A stretch of 64,000 nucleotides of DNA from Prevotella sp. (GTDB taxonomy: Bacteria; Bacteroidota; Bacteroidia; Bacteroidales; Bacteroidaceae). Under the pieces are notes generated by a model that saw only the letters and a list, made by a program, of their open reading frames with translations, did no database searches and was not told the origin of the DNA. The stretch covers positions 1 to 64,000 of the forward strand of contig JAKVJW010000002.1 of assembly GCA_022486815.1 (NCBI GenBank), given 5' to 3'. The translations under genes were made by a program, and so were the position numbers. Of this stretch, positions 44,695-53,529 are shown piece by piece. Positions within the stretch are counted from its first letter, which is position 1. Each line of letters starts with the position of its first letter.

Positions 44695-45891
44695 ATGGAT
44701 AAAGACGAAAAAGAGCCTGTAGACAGCCAAAAAGAAAAAGCTGCACCACAGATAACCTATACGGATTGCAGTATAATCCCTTCTTCCGGTATTTTTGAAT
44801 TTGTAAAATGCCATCAAGGCGATCGTTGTGTAGTCTTGAAGGGACTAAAAGAACCATATCGAAACAAAGTCCAAGAGCAAAATCTCTTGAAAAAAGAGTT
44901 TCGTACCGTTCAGCATTTGGATCATCCACATATTGAAAAATATATCGACTTTATCGACCATCCTGATTATGGGAAATGTATTGTTCTAGAATATATTGAG
45001 GGTAGGTCATTAAAAGAATATATTGCAGAGAGACACACGCTTGAAGAGAAAAAGAATGTGGTTGAACAGATTGCGGATGCCCTGGATTATATTCATGGGA
45101 AGAATATCGTCCATCGCAACTTGAAACCTTCCAACATATTACTCACGAAAGACAATCAAGTAAAATTGATTGACTTTAGGGTTTCTTATGCCGATAATCT
45201 TTCAGATCCTTCAAGTTCCCTTAAATATGCAGCGCCAGAGCAGCGTGACGGAACAATTTCTGTTGATGGCAGGACCGATATTTATTCCTTGGGAATGATC
45301 ATGAAGGAGCTCGGGTTGTATGCTGAATACCCGGATGTCATTGAAAAGTGTTGTCGTTTCGGTCGCTCAGAACGTTACTTGGATATTGAATCTTTTCTTA
45401 GAGATTTGAATCATGAGGGCAATGAGGGACATTCTAAAATGAAGAGTATTTTATTGATAGGTGTTATCATTATAGCAGCCATCATAGTAGCTGTTGTCCT
45501 ATTCTCTAAAAATGGTTCTCCTTCCAGTGAAGCTTCCACATCTACTGAGGCCGTAAAAGATACCACGGATACAGTAGCTGCTAGTAAAATGGCAACCCCG
45601 ACAAGTCAACCGAGTGAGACTAAAGATACAACTAGTATGACAGCTCCGGCTTCAGGTAGTCTGGATCCTGCAATCAATGCTAAGATGACAACAGGACTAG
45701 ATAAAATCTTCCGTGTATACTTTGCTCAAAAACAAAATGGAAATTTTGATCCGATACAGATGCATAAGGATATCAGAAGTTATTATAAGAGTTTTCTGCG
45801 TACCCAGGATATTCCGGGAGAAGAGCGTCAGGCTTTTGATGCTTCTTTCTCAAACTATGTCAAACAAAAAACGGCGTTGCTTAATCAGTAA
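44695..45891 (+). CDS. Membrane-anchored Ser/Thr kinase-fold protein, probable pseudokinase
   Basis: The 398-residue protein has a kinase fold in the cytosol (about 30-240), one membrane helix (about 251-270) and a Ser/Thr-rich linker with a helical outer domain (about 320-398). The ATP lysine (CVVLKG, Lys49), a glutamate (KKEF) and the YAAPEQ segment are present. The catalytic loop reads HRNLKPSN, with Asn142 in place of the catalytic Asp, and DFG reads DFR. The glycine loop is also poorly formed. It therefore probably does not transfer phosphate, or does so weakly. It lies 151 bases after a sigma-factor gene and 52 before the DUF2156-Eis gene. Confidence 0.85.
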   Translation: MDKDEKEPVDSQKEKAAPQITYTDCSIIPSSGIFEFVKCHQGDRCVVLKGLKEPYRNKVQEQNLLKKEFRTVQHLDHPHIEKYIDFIDHPDYGKCIVLEYIEGRSLKEYIAERHTLEEKKNVVEQIADALDYIHGKNIVHRNLKPSNILLTKDNQVKLIDFRVSYADNLSDPSSSLKYAAPEQRDGTISVDGRTDIYSLGMIMKELGLYAEYPDVIEKCCRFGRSERYLDIESFLRDLNHEGNEGHSKMKSILLIGVIIIAAIIVAVVLFSKNGSPSSEASTSTEAVKDTTDTVAASKMATPTSQPSETKDTTSMTAPASGSLDPAINAKMTTGLDKIFRVYFAQKQNGNFDPIQMHKDIRSYYKSFLRTQDIPGEERQAFDASFSNYVKQKTALLNQ

Positions 45892-45943
45892 GATAGGCCC
45901 CAGAGAATAGTTTCCATTAACTTGTTAACTAAGGTAATTATTC

Positions 45944-47707
45944 ATGATTAGATTTTCAGATGTAAATGTAAGTGACCGAAAGTTCATACAACGTTATACA
46001 CTTTGGGGTAAACGAAGAAATTGTGATCTGTCCTTTGCAAATATTATCAGTTGGCGCTTTCTTTATGATACACAATATGCTGTCGTTGATGATTATTTGA
46101 TATTTCGATTTTATGCCGGTCGCCATCTGGCTTATATGGTACCAGTACCAAAGCCACAAGTCCAGAAGGATGGATCCTATCATATATCTGAGAGTATCAA
46201 ATGCCCTGTTTCCTTAATTAAAAAATTAAGAGAAGATTCCATTGCAATGGGACATCCTTTTCTGATGGTAGGAGTCTGTCGGGATATCGTCGAGTCATTG
46301 GAGAAAAGCATACCGGACGTTTTTGAATATTCTCCACAAAGAAACTTTTTCGATTACATTTATTTCCGGGAGAAACTCACGAAATTATCGGGAAAGAAAT
46401 TACAAAGTAAGCGCAATCATATCAATAGGTTTAAGACGCTCTATCCGGATTACGAATACCGCCCTCTGACTAAAGAACTTATACCTCAATGCCTTCAACT
46501 TGAAGCTATATGGCGGGGGAACAGTTATGGCTCTGAAGAAAAAGGAACTGAAGATGTTCAACTCTCCCAGGAGTTGCGTTCCATGACAAGAGCTTTTCTG
46601 TATTGGGATAATATAGGTATTACGGGTGGAACCATTTTTGTAAAAGGTCAACTTGTGGCGTTTTCTTATGGATGTCCGATCAATCAAGATACCTTCGATG
46701 TTTGCGTAGAAAAGGCTGATGTCAACTATGAAGGTTCTTTTTCTATTATCAACCAGGAATTTGTCAAGCATCTTCCTGAACAATACCTTTATATTAATCG
46801 TGAAGAAGATCTTGGTGATGAAGGACTAAGGCGTTCAAAACTTTCATACAAACCGGATATTTTACTGGAAAAATTTTCTGTAACAGAAAAACATCCACTG
46901 GCTCAGTTTGTTGATCAGGATCGAATCAAAAAAGAAACTGAAGAACTTTGGCGTAAGACTTTTGGTGATTCTGAAGACTTTATCCGTTTGTACTTTGATA
47001 AGATTTATCAAAGCGAATATAATGTTGTCAGTCAGATTGGAGGAAGGGTAGTAGGAGCTCTTCAGACATTACCTTTTAATATGCTTATTCATGGTAATGT
47101 CGTAAAAACAGCTTATATTAGTGGAGTGAGTGTTGATGAAGAATACCGCAGGCAGAATATTGGGACGAGTCTGATGCAACAGGCTCACGATATGCTATAT
47201 TATGAAAATGTGGTTTTTGCAACCCTGATTCCTGCTGAGCAATGGCTTTATGACTGGTATGCTTCTTACGGTTATGCTCAGAAAATCACTTGTACGCCTC
47301 CGCCGGACGGAATAAGAGAGATGACTTTCAAAGAATTTGATCAATGGCAAAAAGCGAAAGATTGTGTATTACTTCATAGCCAGACAAATTATGAAATTAT
47401 TCAGGAGGATCTGAAACAATCAACTGATACTCCTCTTCAGCAAAAAACTATTCCCGCCATGATCCGGGTTATTAACGTGCAAAAAGCTCTTGCTCTTTAT
47501 GCCGGATTGCATCCGATGGTTAAGATGAATTTCCGAATCTATAATGACAGACATGTGAGAATGAATAATCTGTATATAAAAGTAGAAAACGGAAATGCAG
47601 AATCTACGGACCAACCGTTGGAAAATGCCAAGGTGATGACAATTAAGGAGTTGGCTGATTTCATCTTTGCTGAAGAATCACCGAAAATGAACCTAATGTT
47701 CAACTGA
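45944..47707 (+). CDS. DUF2156 (LPG synthase C-like) and Eis-like GNAT fusion protein
   Basis: The 587-residue cytosolic protein has two parts. Residues about 15-300 fit DUF2156 (FANIISWRFLYDTQYAVVDD, then SKRNHINRFKTLYPDYEYRP and YINREEDLGDEGLRRSKLSY), the double-GNAT fold found in aminoacyl-lipid synthases. Residues about 330-580 fit an Eis-like acetyltransferase, with the acetyl-CoA site VSVDEEYRRQNIGTSLM and an SCP2-like end. In related species I recall these as two neighbouring genes. Substrates are unknown; transfer of acyl or aminoacyl groups is expected. Confidence 0.8.
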   Translation: MIRFSDVNVSDRKFIQRYTLWGKRRNCDLSFANIISWRFLYDTQYAVVDDYLIFRFYAGRHLAYMVPVPKPQVQKDGSYHISESIKCPVSLIKKLREDSIAMGHPFLMVGVCRDIVESLEKSIPDVFEYSPQRNFFDYIYFREKLTKLSGKKLQSKRNHINRFKTLYPDYEYRPLTKELIPQCLQLEAIWRGNSYGSEEKGTEDVQLSQELRSMTRAFLYWDNIGITGGTIFVKGQLVAFSYGCPINQDTFDVCVEKADVNYEGSFSIINQEFVKHLPEQYLYINREEDLGDEGLRRSKLSYKPDILLEKFSVTEKHPLAQFVDQDRIKKETEELWRKTFGDSEDFIRLYFDKIYQSEYNVVSQIGGRVVGALQTLPFNMLIHGNVVKTAYISGVSVDEEYRRQNIGTSLMQQAHDMLYYENVVFATLIPAEQWLYDWYASYGYAQKITCTPPPDGIREMTFKEFDQWQKAKDCVLLHSQTNYEIIQEDLKQSTDTPLQQKTIPAMIRVINVQKALALYAGLHPMVKMNFRIYNDRHVRMNNLYIKVENGNAESTDQPLENAKVMTIKELADFIFAEESPKMNLMFN

Positions 47708-47869
47708 ATATTCCTTCCTTTTTTATCCTATTATCTTGATGTGCTTCATGATTTGTTTATAGATATTATTATAACATGAATATATCATACATTAATTGAT
47801 GTAAATCAAGATTTGAATGTTTTTTGAAAATAAATAAGGGTGAAGAGCTTTATTTTATGTTTTTCACTC

Positions 47870-47877
47870 TATCTTTG
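47870..47877 (+). promoter_or_regulatory. -7 box for a short RNA upstream of trxB
   Basis: TATCTTTG followed by CAGATG. A T-tailed hairpin follows about 40 bases later, and trxB has its own box further on. Confidence 0.6.
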
Positions 47878-47881
47878 CAGA

Positions 47882-47950
47882 TGTGTTTTTCATGGTATTA
47901 GATTATTAAGGTTAAAGATTGGTTGTCGTGAGATAACTAATCTTTTTTTT
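47882..47950 (+). ncRNA. Candidate small RNA or attenuated leader upstream of trxB
   Basis: After the promoter box at 47870-47877, about 30 bases are followed by a stem of AAAGATTGGTT (47914-47924) with AACTAATCTTT (47935-47945), one G-U pair, and a run of T to 47950. This should give an RNA of about 70 bases. The 12-mer TTAAGGTTAAAG (47906-47917) at the stem recurs at 47978-47989. No family was recognised. It could equally be an attenuator for trxB. Confidence 0.5.
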
Positions 47951-48026
47951 GTTTTATAGAAAATGGTGTTTTTCCATTTAAGGTTAAAGTGGGTTAACAG
48001 TTTTCGGGAATATTGCAAAAAGTTTT

Positions 48027-48034
48027 TAATTTTG
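48027..48034 (+). promoter_or_regulatory. -7 box for trxB
   Basis: TAATTTTG lies 43 bases before the ATG at 48078, downstream of the terminator at 47914-47950. Confidence 0.5.
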
Positions 48035-48077
48035 TCTACGATTGGAATACACCTCCAAAAATCAAACTCAATTTAAA

Positions 48078-49007
48078 ATGGAAAAAGTAAAAACTTTAAT
48101 CATTGGTAGCGGCCCAGCCGGTTATTCTGCAGCTATTTATGCGGGAAGGTCTAATTTGTCACCTATTCTATATTCTGGTTTGCAACCCGGAGGACAGTTG
48201 ACAACAACAACTTTAGTAGAAAACTTCCCCGGATATCCTAATGGAGTGGACGGAAATCAATTGATGATGGACTTAAAGGAGCAAGCTTCACGCTTTGGAG
48301 CGGAGATCAGGGATGGAAGTATCGATAAAGTGGATTTTTCCAAACAACCTTATTTGTTGACAGATGACAGTGGTAATGAAATTTCAGCTGACACGGTCAT
48401 TATCGCCACTGGCGCTTCCGCTAAATACCTTGGACTCCCGGATGAGAAGAAATATGCTGGTCAAGGGGTTAGTGCATGCGCTACCTGTGACGGCTTTTTC
48501 TATCGGAAGAAGATTGTTGCAGTTGCAGGTGGAGGAGATACGGCTTGTGAAGAAGCAATGTACCTTTCATCTCTGGCTAAGAAAGTATACATTATTGTTC
48601 GCAAATCCTATCTTCGGGCAACAGACATCATGCAAGCACGTGTGAAAAAGCAGCCGAATATAGAGATCTTGTTTGAAACAAATACTCTGGGATTGTATGG
48701 AGAAAATGGAGTAGAAGGTGCACATTTGATTTACCGGAAAGGTGAATCCGACGAAAAGAAATATGATTTGCCCATCGACGGTTTCTTCCTGGGTATAGGA
48801 CATACCCCCAATGTTCAATTGTTTAAGGATTGGTTACAACTTGATGATAAGGGGTATATCAAGGTGAAACCAGGTACATGTCAGACCTCTCTGCCTGGTA
48901 TTTTTGCTGCAGGTGATGTAGCTGATTCTGTTTATCAACAAGGTGTCATCGCAGCCGGAACAGGAGCAATGGCAGCCATTGAAGCAGATCGTTTCCTGCA
49001 GTCATGA
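48078..49007 (+). CDS. trxB: Thioredoxin reductase
   Basis: The 309-residue flavoenzyme reduces thioredoxin with NADPH. It has the FAD site IIGSGPAGYSAAIYAGR (about 8-24), the redox pair ACATCDGFFYR (about 135-145), the NADPH site AVAGGGDTACEEAMYL and the C-terminal GIFAAGDVADSVYQQ. The frame opens at a TTG (48042), but ATG 48078 fits the family. A terminator follows, so the gene is transcribed alone. Confidence 0.96.
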   Translation: MEKVKTLIIGSGPAGYSAAIYAGRSNLSPILYSGLQPGGQLTTTTLVENFPGYPNGVDGNQLMMDLKEQASRFGAEIRDGSIDKVDFSKQPYLLTDDSGNEISADTVIIATGASAKYLGLPDEKKYAGQGVSACATCDGFFYRKKIVAVAGGGDTACEEAMYLSSLAKKVYIIVRKSYLRATDIMQARVKKQPNIEILFETNTLGLYGENGVEGAHLIYRKGESDEKKYDLPIDGFFLGIGHTPNVQLFKDWLQLDDKGYIKVKPGTCQTSLPGIFAAGDVADSVYQQGVIAAGTGAMAAIEADRFLQS

Positions 49008-49036
49008 AAAGCTGTAGTTTTTTCTAATATTTTCGA

Positions 49037-49080
49037 AAAAGATTGGACAACAGAAGTGTTACCCAATCTTCTTTTTTATT
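49037..49080 (+). terminator. Terminator of trxB
   Basis: AAGATTGG (49039-49046) pairs with CCAATCTT (49063-49070), with an inner AACA/TGTT stem, then CTTTTTTATTTTTT. Confidence 0.85.
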
Positions 49081-49118
49081 TTTTAAAGTGATATGTTCTT
49101 AATTTGATTAATTATTTG

Positions 49119-49126
49119 TACATTTG
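49119..49126 (+). promoter_or_regulatory. -7 box for the Fur-type gene and purA
   Basis: TACATTTG lies 24 bases before the ATG at 49151. Confidence 0.5.
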
Positions 49127-49150
49127 TGAGTCAGTAGTGATTAAATTAAG

Positions 49151-49645
49151 ATGAAAGCAAACATGAAGGCCAAAGTGAGAGATATATTGGATAGTTATTT
49201 AACTACCAGTCACCATCGCCGGACACCAGAAAGATATGCTATTCTTGATGCTGTATATAATATGCCGGAGTATTTCTCACTTGCCGATTTGGGAGCGAAA
49301 TTGGAGGAAGGAAATTTTCGAGTTAGTAGAGCAACTCTATATAATACGATAAGCTTGTTTGTGGAATTAAGATTAGTCAGATGCCATCGTTTTAAGATGC
49401 ATACCTTTTATGAAGCAAGTTACAACAACGAAAGTAAATGTTTTCAAATTTGTTCGATGTGTGGAAAAATTACAGTTTTGCATCCGCTTAAGATTGACCA
49501 ATTGATAGATGAACTAAAATTAAAACGTTTCAGAAAAGATGGCTTCTCATTGTGCATTTATGGTATTTGTTCAACATGCCAGGCTAAATTGACTCGTAGC
49601 AGAACTCAGAAAATTAAAAAATTAAAATTATCAAATAAAAAATGA
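49151..49645 (+). CDS. Fur-family transcriptional regulator
   Basis: The 164-residue protein has a Fur-type winged helix (RRTPERYAILDAVYNMPEYF, then RVSRATLYNTISLFVELRLV) and two cysteine pairs, ICSMCGK and GICSTCQ, for structural zinc. It lacks the HxH stretch seen in the other two Fur-type proteins of the window, and its end is very basic (KIKKLKLSNKK). Its stop overlaps the purA start by 4 bases, so it is coupled to adenylosuccinate synthetase. The signal it senses is not known. Confidence 0.85.
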   Translation: MKANMKAKVRDILDSYLTTSHHRRTPERYAILDAVYNMPEYFSLADLGAKLEEGNFRVSRATLYNTISLFVELRLVRCHRFKMHTFYEASYNNESKCFQICSMCGKITVLHPLKIDQLIDELKLKRFRKDGFSLCIYGICSTCQAKLTRSRTQKIKKLKLSNKK

Positions 49646-50919
49646 ACACAGGTAAAGTTGATGTCCTACTTGGCTTGCAGTGGGGCGATGAAGGAAAAGG
49701 CAAGGTTGTTGATGTTCTCACACCAAATTATGATGTGGTTGCTCGCTTTCAGGGCGGTCCAAATGCAGGACACACTTTAGAGTTTCAAGGTCAGAAATAT
49801 GTACTTCGTTCTATCCCATCGGGCGTATTTCAGGGTGGTAAAGTCAATCTCATTGGTAATGGTGTTGTTCTTGCTCCTGACCTTTTCATGGATGAAGCCA
49901 AGGATCTGGAAAAAAGTGGTCATCCTTTGAAAAATCGTCTCCATATATCCAAGAAAGCTCATTTGATCATGCCTACACACCGTATTCTCGACCGTGCCAT
50001 AGAGGCTGCAAAGGGAAAGAATAAGGTAGGTACGACGGGCAAAGGCATCGGACCGACTTATACGGATAAAACCAGTCGTAATGGTTTACGTGTAGGTGAT
50101 ATACTGGATCATTTTGAAGAAAAGTATGCTAGTCATAAAGCCCGTCATCTTCAGATGCTGAAAGCTCTCGGATGGACAGACTTTGATGATCTGGAACAAA
50201 CTGAAGCTAGATGGATGGAAGGTATCCGTTATATGAAGCAATTCAAATTGGTTGATAGTGAATTTGAAGTAAATGAATTGCTGTGTTCAGGGAAAAATAT
50301 CCTCTGTGAAGGTGCTCAGGGAACTATGCTTGACGTTGATTTTGGCTCCTATCCATTCGTGACATCCAGCAATACGATCTGTGCAGGAGCTTGTATAGGC
50401 CTGGGACTTGGACCAAACAAAATAGGGGATGTTTTTGGCATTACCAAAGCTTATTGCACACGAGTGGGATCAGGGCCATTCCCAACAGAACTTTTTGATT
50501 CAACGGGTAAAATGATTCGTGAGAAGGGACATGAATTCGGTGCCGTGACAGGACGTGAACGTCGCTGCGGCTGGATTGATTTGGTTCAATTACGCTATTC
50601 TGTTATGATCAACGGAGTAACCAAACTTATCTTGATGAAGAGTGATGTCCTGGATGACTTTGATACGATCAAGGCTTGTGTGGGTTATCGTCTGAAGAAT
50701 GGTGAGACTACGAAAAACTTTCCTTACGAGATAGAAGATGTAGAGACTGTTTATAAGGAAATACCAGGCTGGAAAGCTGATTTGACTAAATGTACTTCAG
50801 AGGATCAATTTCCACAGTCTTTCAAAGATTATATCAAATTCATAGAAGACTTTCTGGATGTTCCGGTTACTATTGTATCCGTAGGTCCGGACCGTGAAGC
50901 TACAATTGTCAGGAAATAG
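49642..50919 (+). CDS. purA: Adenylosuccinate synthetase
   Basis: The 425-residue enzyme joins IMP and aspartate with GTP on the way to AMP. The GTP site is GLQWGDEGKGKVVD (about 11-24) with GGPNAGHT next, and GTTGKGIGPTYTDK and GAVTGRERRCGWIDL are also seen. The length is normal. It follows the Fur-type gene with a 4-base overlap and is followed by a long hairpin before hisS. Confidence 0.96.
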   Translation: MNTGKVDVLLGLQWGDEGKGKVVDVLTPNYDVVARFQGGPNAGHTLEFQGQKYVLRSIPSGVFQGGKVNLIGNGVVLAPDLFMDEAKDLEKSGHPLKNRLHISKKAHLIMPTHRILDRAIEAAKGKNKVGTTGKGIGPTYTDKTSRNGLRVGDILDHFEEKYASHKARHLQMLKALGWTDFDDLEQTEARWMEGIRYMKQFKLVDSEFEVNELLCSGKNILCEGAQGTMLDVDFGSYPFVTSSNTICAGACIGLGLGPNKIGDVFGITKAYCTRVGSGPFPTELFDSTGKMIREKGHEFGAVTGRERRCGWIDLVQLRYSVMINGVTKLILMKSDVLDDFDTIKACVGYRLKNGETTKNFPYEIEDVETVYKEIPGWKADLTKCTSEDQFPQSFKDYIKFIEDFLDVPVTIVSVGPDREATIVRK

Positions 50920-50925
50920 ATCTTT

Positions 50926-50972
50926 GATGCGATTTCATGCAAGAATAATTATTCTTTCCATGAAGTCGCATT
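50926..50972 (+). terminator. Long hairpin between purA and hisS
   Basis: GATGCGATTTCATG (50926-50939) pairs with CATGAAGTCGCATT (50959-50972), with wobble pairs, and the inner AAGAATAATTATTCTT extends the stem to over 20 pairs. There is no T run after it, so it may be a structured spacer and not a terminator. Confidence 0.5.
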
Positions 50973-51005
50973 AATTCATATTTATAATTATAAAAAAATC
51001 AAAGA

Positions 51006-52370
51006 ATGTCACAGAAACCATCCATCCCAAAAGGTACCCGCGATTTCGGCCCTGAGGAGATGGCAAAAAGAAATTATATTTTCAATACGATAAAAAGTGT
51101 CTATGCCTTGTATGGGTTTCAACAGATTGAAACTCCTTCCATGGAAACTTTGCATACCTTGATGGGAAAATATGGCGAAGAAGGAGATCAACTTCTGTTC
51201 AAGGTCCTTAATTCGGGTGATTATTTGTCCAAGTTAACGGATGAAGAACTTCAAAACCGTAACTCATTGCATTTGGCTTCACGCCTTTGTGAAAAGGGCT
51301 TGAGATATGATTTGACAGTTCCTTTTGCACGCTATGTCGTTATGCATCGTGATGAAATCCAATTGCCATTCAAACGTTATCAGATTCAACCGGTATGGCG
51401 TGCTGACAGACCTCAAAAGGGGCGCTATCGTGAGTTTTATCAATGTGATGCCGATGTTGTTGGTTCTGATTCTCTTCTCAACGAAGTGGAATTGATGCAA
51501 ATCGTTGATACCGTATTTACACGCTTCGGGGTAAGGATACAGATAAAGATCAATAACAGAAAGATCCTTACTGGTATGGCAGAAATTATGGATGCTGCAG
51601 ACAAGATCGTTGATATCACCGTAGCTATTGATAAACTGGATAAGATAGGATTGGAAAATGTAAATGAGGAACTTCTTTCTGATGGCATTAGTAAAGAGTC
51701 TGTCTCTAAATTGCAACCTATCCTTACCCTTCAAGGAACAAATGATGAGAAACTGACAGAAATCAGTAAGATCCTTGAGGAAAGTGAAATTGGAACCAAA
51801 GGAGTAGAAGAGACACGATTCATTTTAGATAGTCTGAAAGGATTGGGACTGAAAAACGAAGTCCAGTTTGATCTGGCTCTTGCTCGCGGACTCAACTATT
51901 ATACAGGTGCCATTTTTGAAGTAAAAGCATTGGATACGCCTATGGGAAGTATTACCGGTGGCGGACGTTATGATAATCTGACAGGTATTTTCGGTATGCC
52001 TGGACTAAGTGGAGTGGGAATCAGTTTTGGTGCTGATCGTATCTACGATGTCCTAAATGCACTCAATCTGTATCCAAAGGAAACAGTTAACTCTACTCAA
52101 CTGTTATTTATCAATTTTGGAGAAAAAGAAACGGCTTATTGCCTGCCAATTGTAGCAAAAGCCCGCCAAAATGGAATCCCTACAGAGATGTACCCGGATA
52201 AAGTAAAGATGAAAAAACAGATGAGTTATGCTAATGCCAAACAGATTCCATACGTTGTACTGGCAGGAGATAACGAGATTCAGGCTAATAAGGTAACCCT
52301 AAAAAATATGGGAACAGGTGAGCAGAAATTGGTCACTGCTGACGAGCTTATAGCTGTCATAAAAAAGTGA
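51006..52370 (+). CDS. hisS: Histidyl-tRNA synthetase
   Basis: The 454-residue class II enzyme charges tRNA-His. It has the opening [15 protein letters not shown], motif 2 region [20 protein letters not shown], the histidine motif [15 protein letters not shown] and motif 3 [13 protein letters not shown], and an anticodon-binding C-terminal domain (about 365-454). Its stop overlaps the next start by one base. Confidence 0.96.
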   Translation: MSQKPSIPKGTRDFGPEEMAKRNYIFNTIKSVYALYGFQQIETPSMETLHTLMGKYGEEGDQLLFKVLNSGDYLSKLTDEELQNRNSLHLASRLCEKGLRYDLTVPFARYVVMHRDEIQLPFKRYQIQPVWRADRPQKGRYREFYQCDADVVGSDSLLNEVELMQIVDTVFTRFGVRIQIKINNRKILTGMAEIMDAADKIVDITVAIDKLDKIGLENVNEELLSDGISKESVSKLQPILTLQGTNDEKLTEISKILEESEIGTKGVEETRFILDSLKGLGLKNEVQFDLALARGLNYYTGAIFEVKALDTPMGSITGGGRYDNLTGIFGMPGLSGVGISFGADRIYDVLNALNLYPKETVNSTQLLFINFGEKETAYCLPIVAKARQNGIPTEMYPDKVKMKKQMSYANAKQIPYVVLAGDNEIQANKVTLKNMGTGEQKLVTADELIAVIKK

Positions 52371-53389
52371 TGGCAGGAAAAATGATGAGACTTATATCAT
52401 TAAAGACAACAAAGATTCTTTTACTGTTTTTTGTTGTCTTCGGTATAAGTGCTTGTACACAACCTGTCTCTATCTTTGTTGTTGGAGACTCTACGGCGGC
52501 AGATAAAAAAGACCCCGCTACAAATCCTGAACGAGGTTGGGGAATGGTATTACAGGGATGCTTTGATGAGAAAGTTCTCGTCAAAAATTATGCGGTTAAT
52601 GGCCGGTCATCCAAAAGCTTCCTCGATGAGGGACGCTGGCAGAAGGTATTGGAAAAGATAAAACCTGGTGATTATGTGTTTATCCAGTTTGGCCATAATG
52701 ATGAAAAGCCTGCTATGGACCGTCATACCGATCCAGGTACGACCTTTGATAATAATCTCCGTCTTTATGTTCGGCAAACACGTGAAAAAGAAGGTAATCC
52801 TGTCCTTTTTAATGCTGTGGTTCGCCGTTGCTTTTATAATCATGCCCAAAAAGAACCTGATGATGAACTGCTGAGACAAACCGTCAATGACGGTAAAGAA
52901 CTGATCAACAGTGATACGCTGATTGATACTCATGGCGCTTATCTGATCTCTCCTGAACATGTGGCGGAAGAAATGCACGTACCTTTTGTTAACGCTAATA
53001 AAGTAACGCATGATATTGAAACTCACTTTGGAGTAATAGGAAGTAGAAAACTACACATGTGGTTTAATCCTGGTGAGGTAGCATCTATTCCTGAAGGACG
53101 TAAAGACAATACACATTATAATATTTATGGTGCGCACATCATGGCTAATGCACTTGCCGATGCAGTGGCGCAACAAGTACCTGCTTTAAGGAAACACGTG
53201 CGTCATTACGATTTTGTGGTCTCGCATGAGGGGAGAGGCAATTATATGGATCTGCAACAGGCTGTGGATAATACTCCTTTGGGGCATAAGGTCCGGATTT
53301 TAGTATTAGGAGGAACGTGGAAGCGTCCAAATGTGCCGGAAGGGAAAAAGATTCGGTTTGTGAAAGCTTTTGGTGCAACAATCCGGTAG
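52370..53389 (+). CDS. SGNH/GDSL esterase (rhamnogalacturonan acetylesterase type) with a pectinesterase remnant
   Basis: The 339-residue lipoprotein (signal ending FGISAC) has a full CE12-type SGNH domain: FVVGDSTAADKK with the nucleophile serine, VFIQFGHND, and DNTHYNIYGAH with the catalytic Asp-His pair. From about residue 285 it reads YDFVVSHEGRGNYMDLQQAV and ILVLGGTWKRPNVPEGKK, which is the start of a CE8 pectinesterase helix, but it stops after about 60 residues. The CE8 active site is therefore missing. It should remove acetyl groups from pectin side chains. Starts at GTG 52367 and at the ATGs near 52382 are also possible. Confidence 0.82.
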   Translation: MAGKMMRLISLKTTKILLLFFVVFGISACTQPVSIFVVGDSTAADKKDPATNPERGWGMVLQGCFDEKVLVKNYAVNGRSSKSFLDEGRWQKVLEKIKPGDYVFIQFGHNDEKPAMDRHTDPGTTFDNNLRLYVRQTREKEGNPVLFNAVVRRCFYNHAQKEPDDELLRQTVNDGKELINSDTLIDTHGAYLISPEHVAEEMHVPFVNANKVTHDIETHFGVIGSRKLHMWFNPGEVASIPEGRKDNTHYNIYGAHIMANALADAVAQQVPALRKHVRHYDFVVSHEGRGNYMDLQQAVDNTPLGHKVRILVLGGTWKRPNVPEGKKIRFVKAFGATIR

Positions 53390-53460
53390 ATTCGAATCAG
53401 AAGGATATGGTTTATGTGTTGAATGAATATTTACATCAAATTGATATTTTTCCAAATTTG

Positions 53461-53492
53461 TTTGGAGCTAAAAAAATAAAGAATTATCTTTG
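53461..53492 (+). promoter_or_regulatory. Promoter for the PerR-like gene
   Basis: TTTG (53461-53464), 20 bases, then TATCTTTG (53485-53492): a full consensus promoter 37 bases before the ATG. Confidence 0.75.
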
Positions 53493-53529
53493 TAGCTTGA
53501 ATTAGAAATCAACAAACTTATTAATAGAA

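Noticed and set aside
47420..47614. Leftward 64-residue frame in the DUF2156-Eis gene
   Set aside because: Shadow of the conserved gene.
53317..53505. Rightward frame that might continue the pectinesterase domain
   Set aside because: Its sequence after 53389 has no pectinesterase motif; it is a chance frame.
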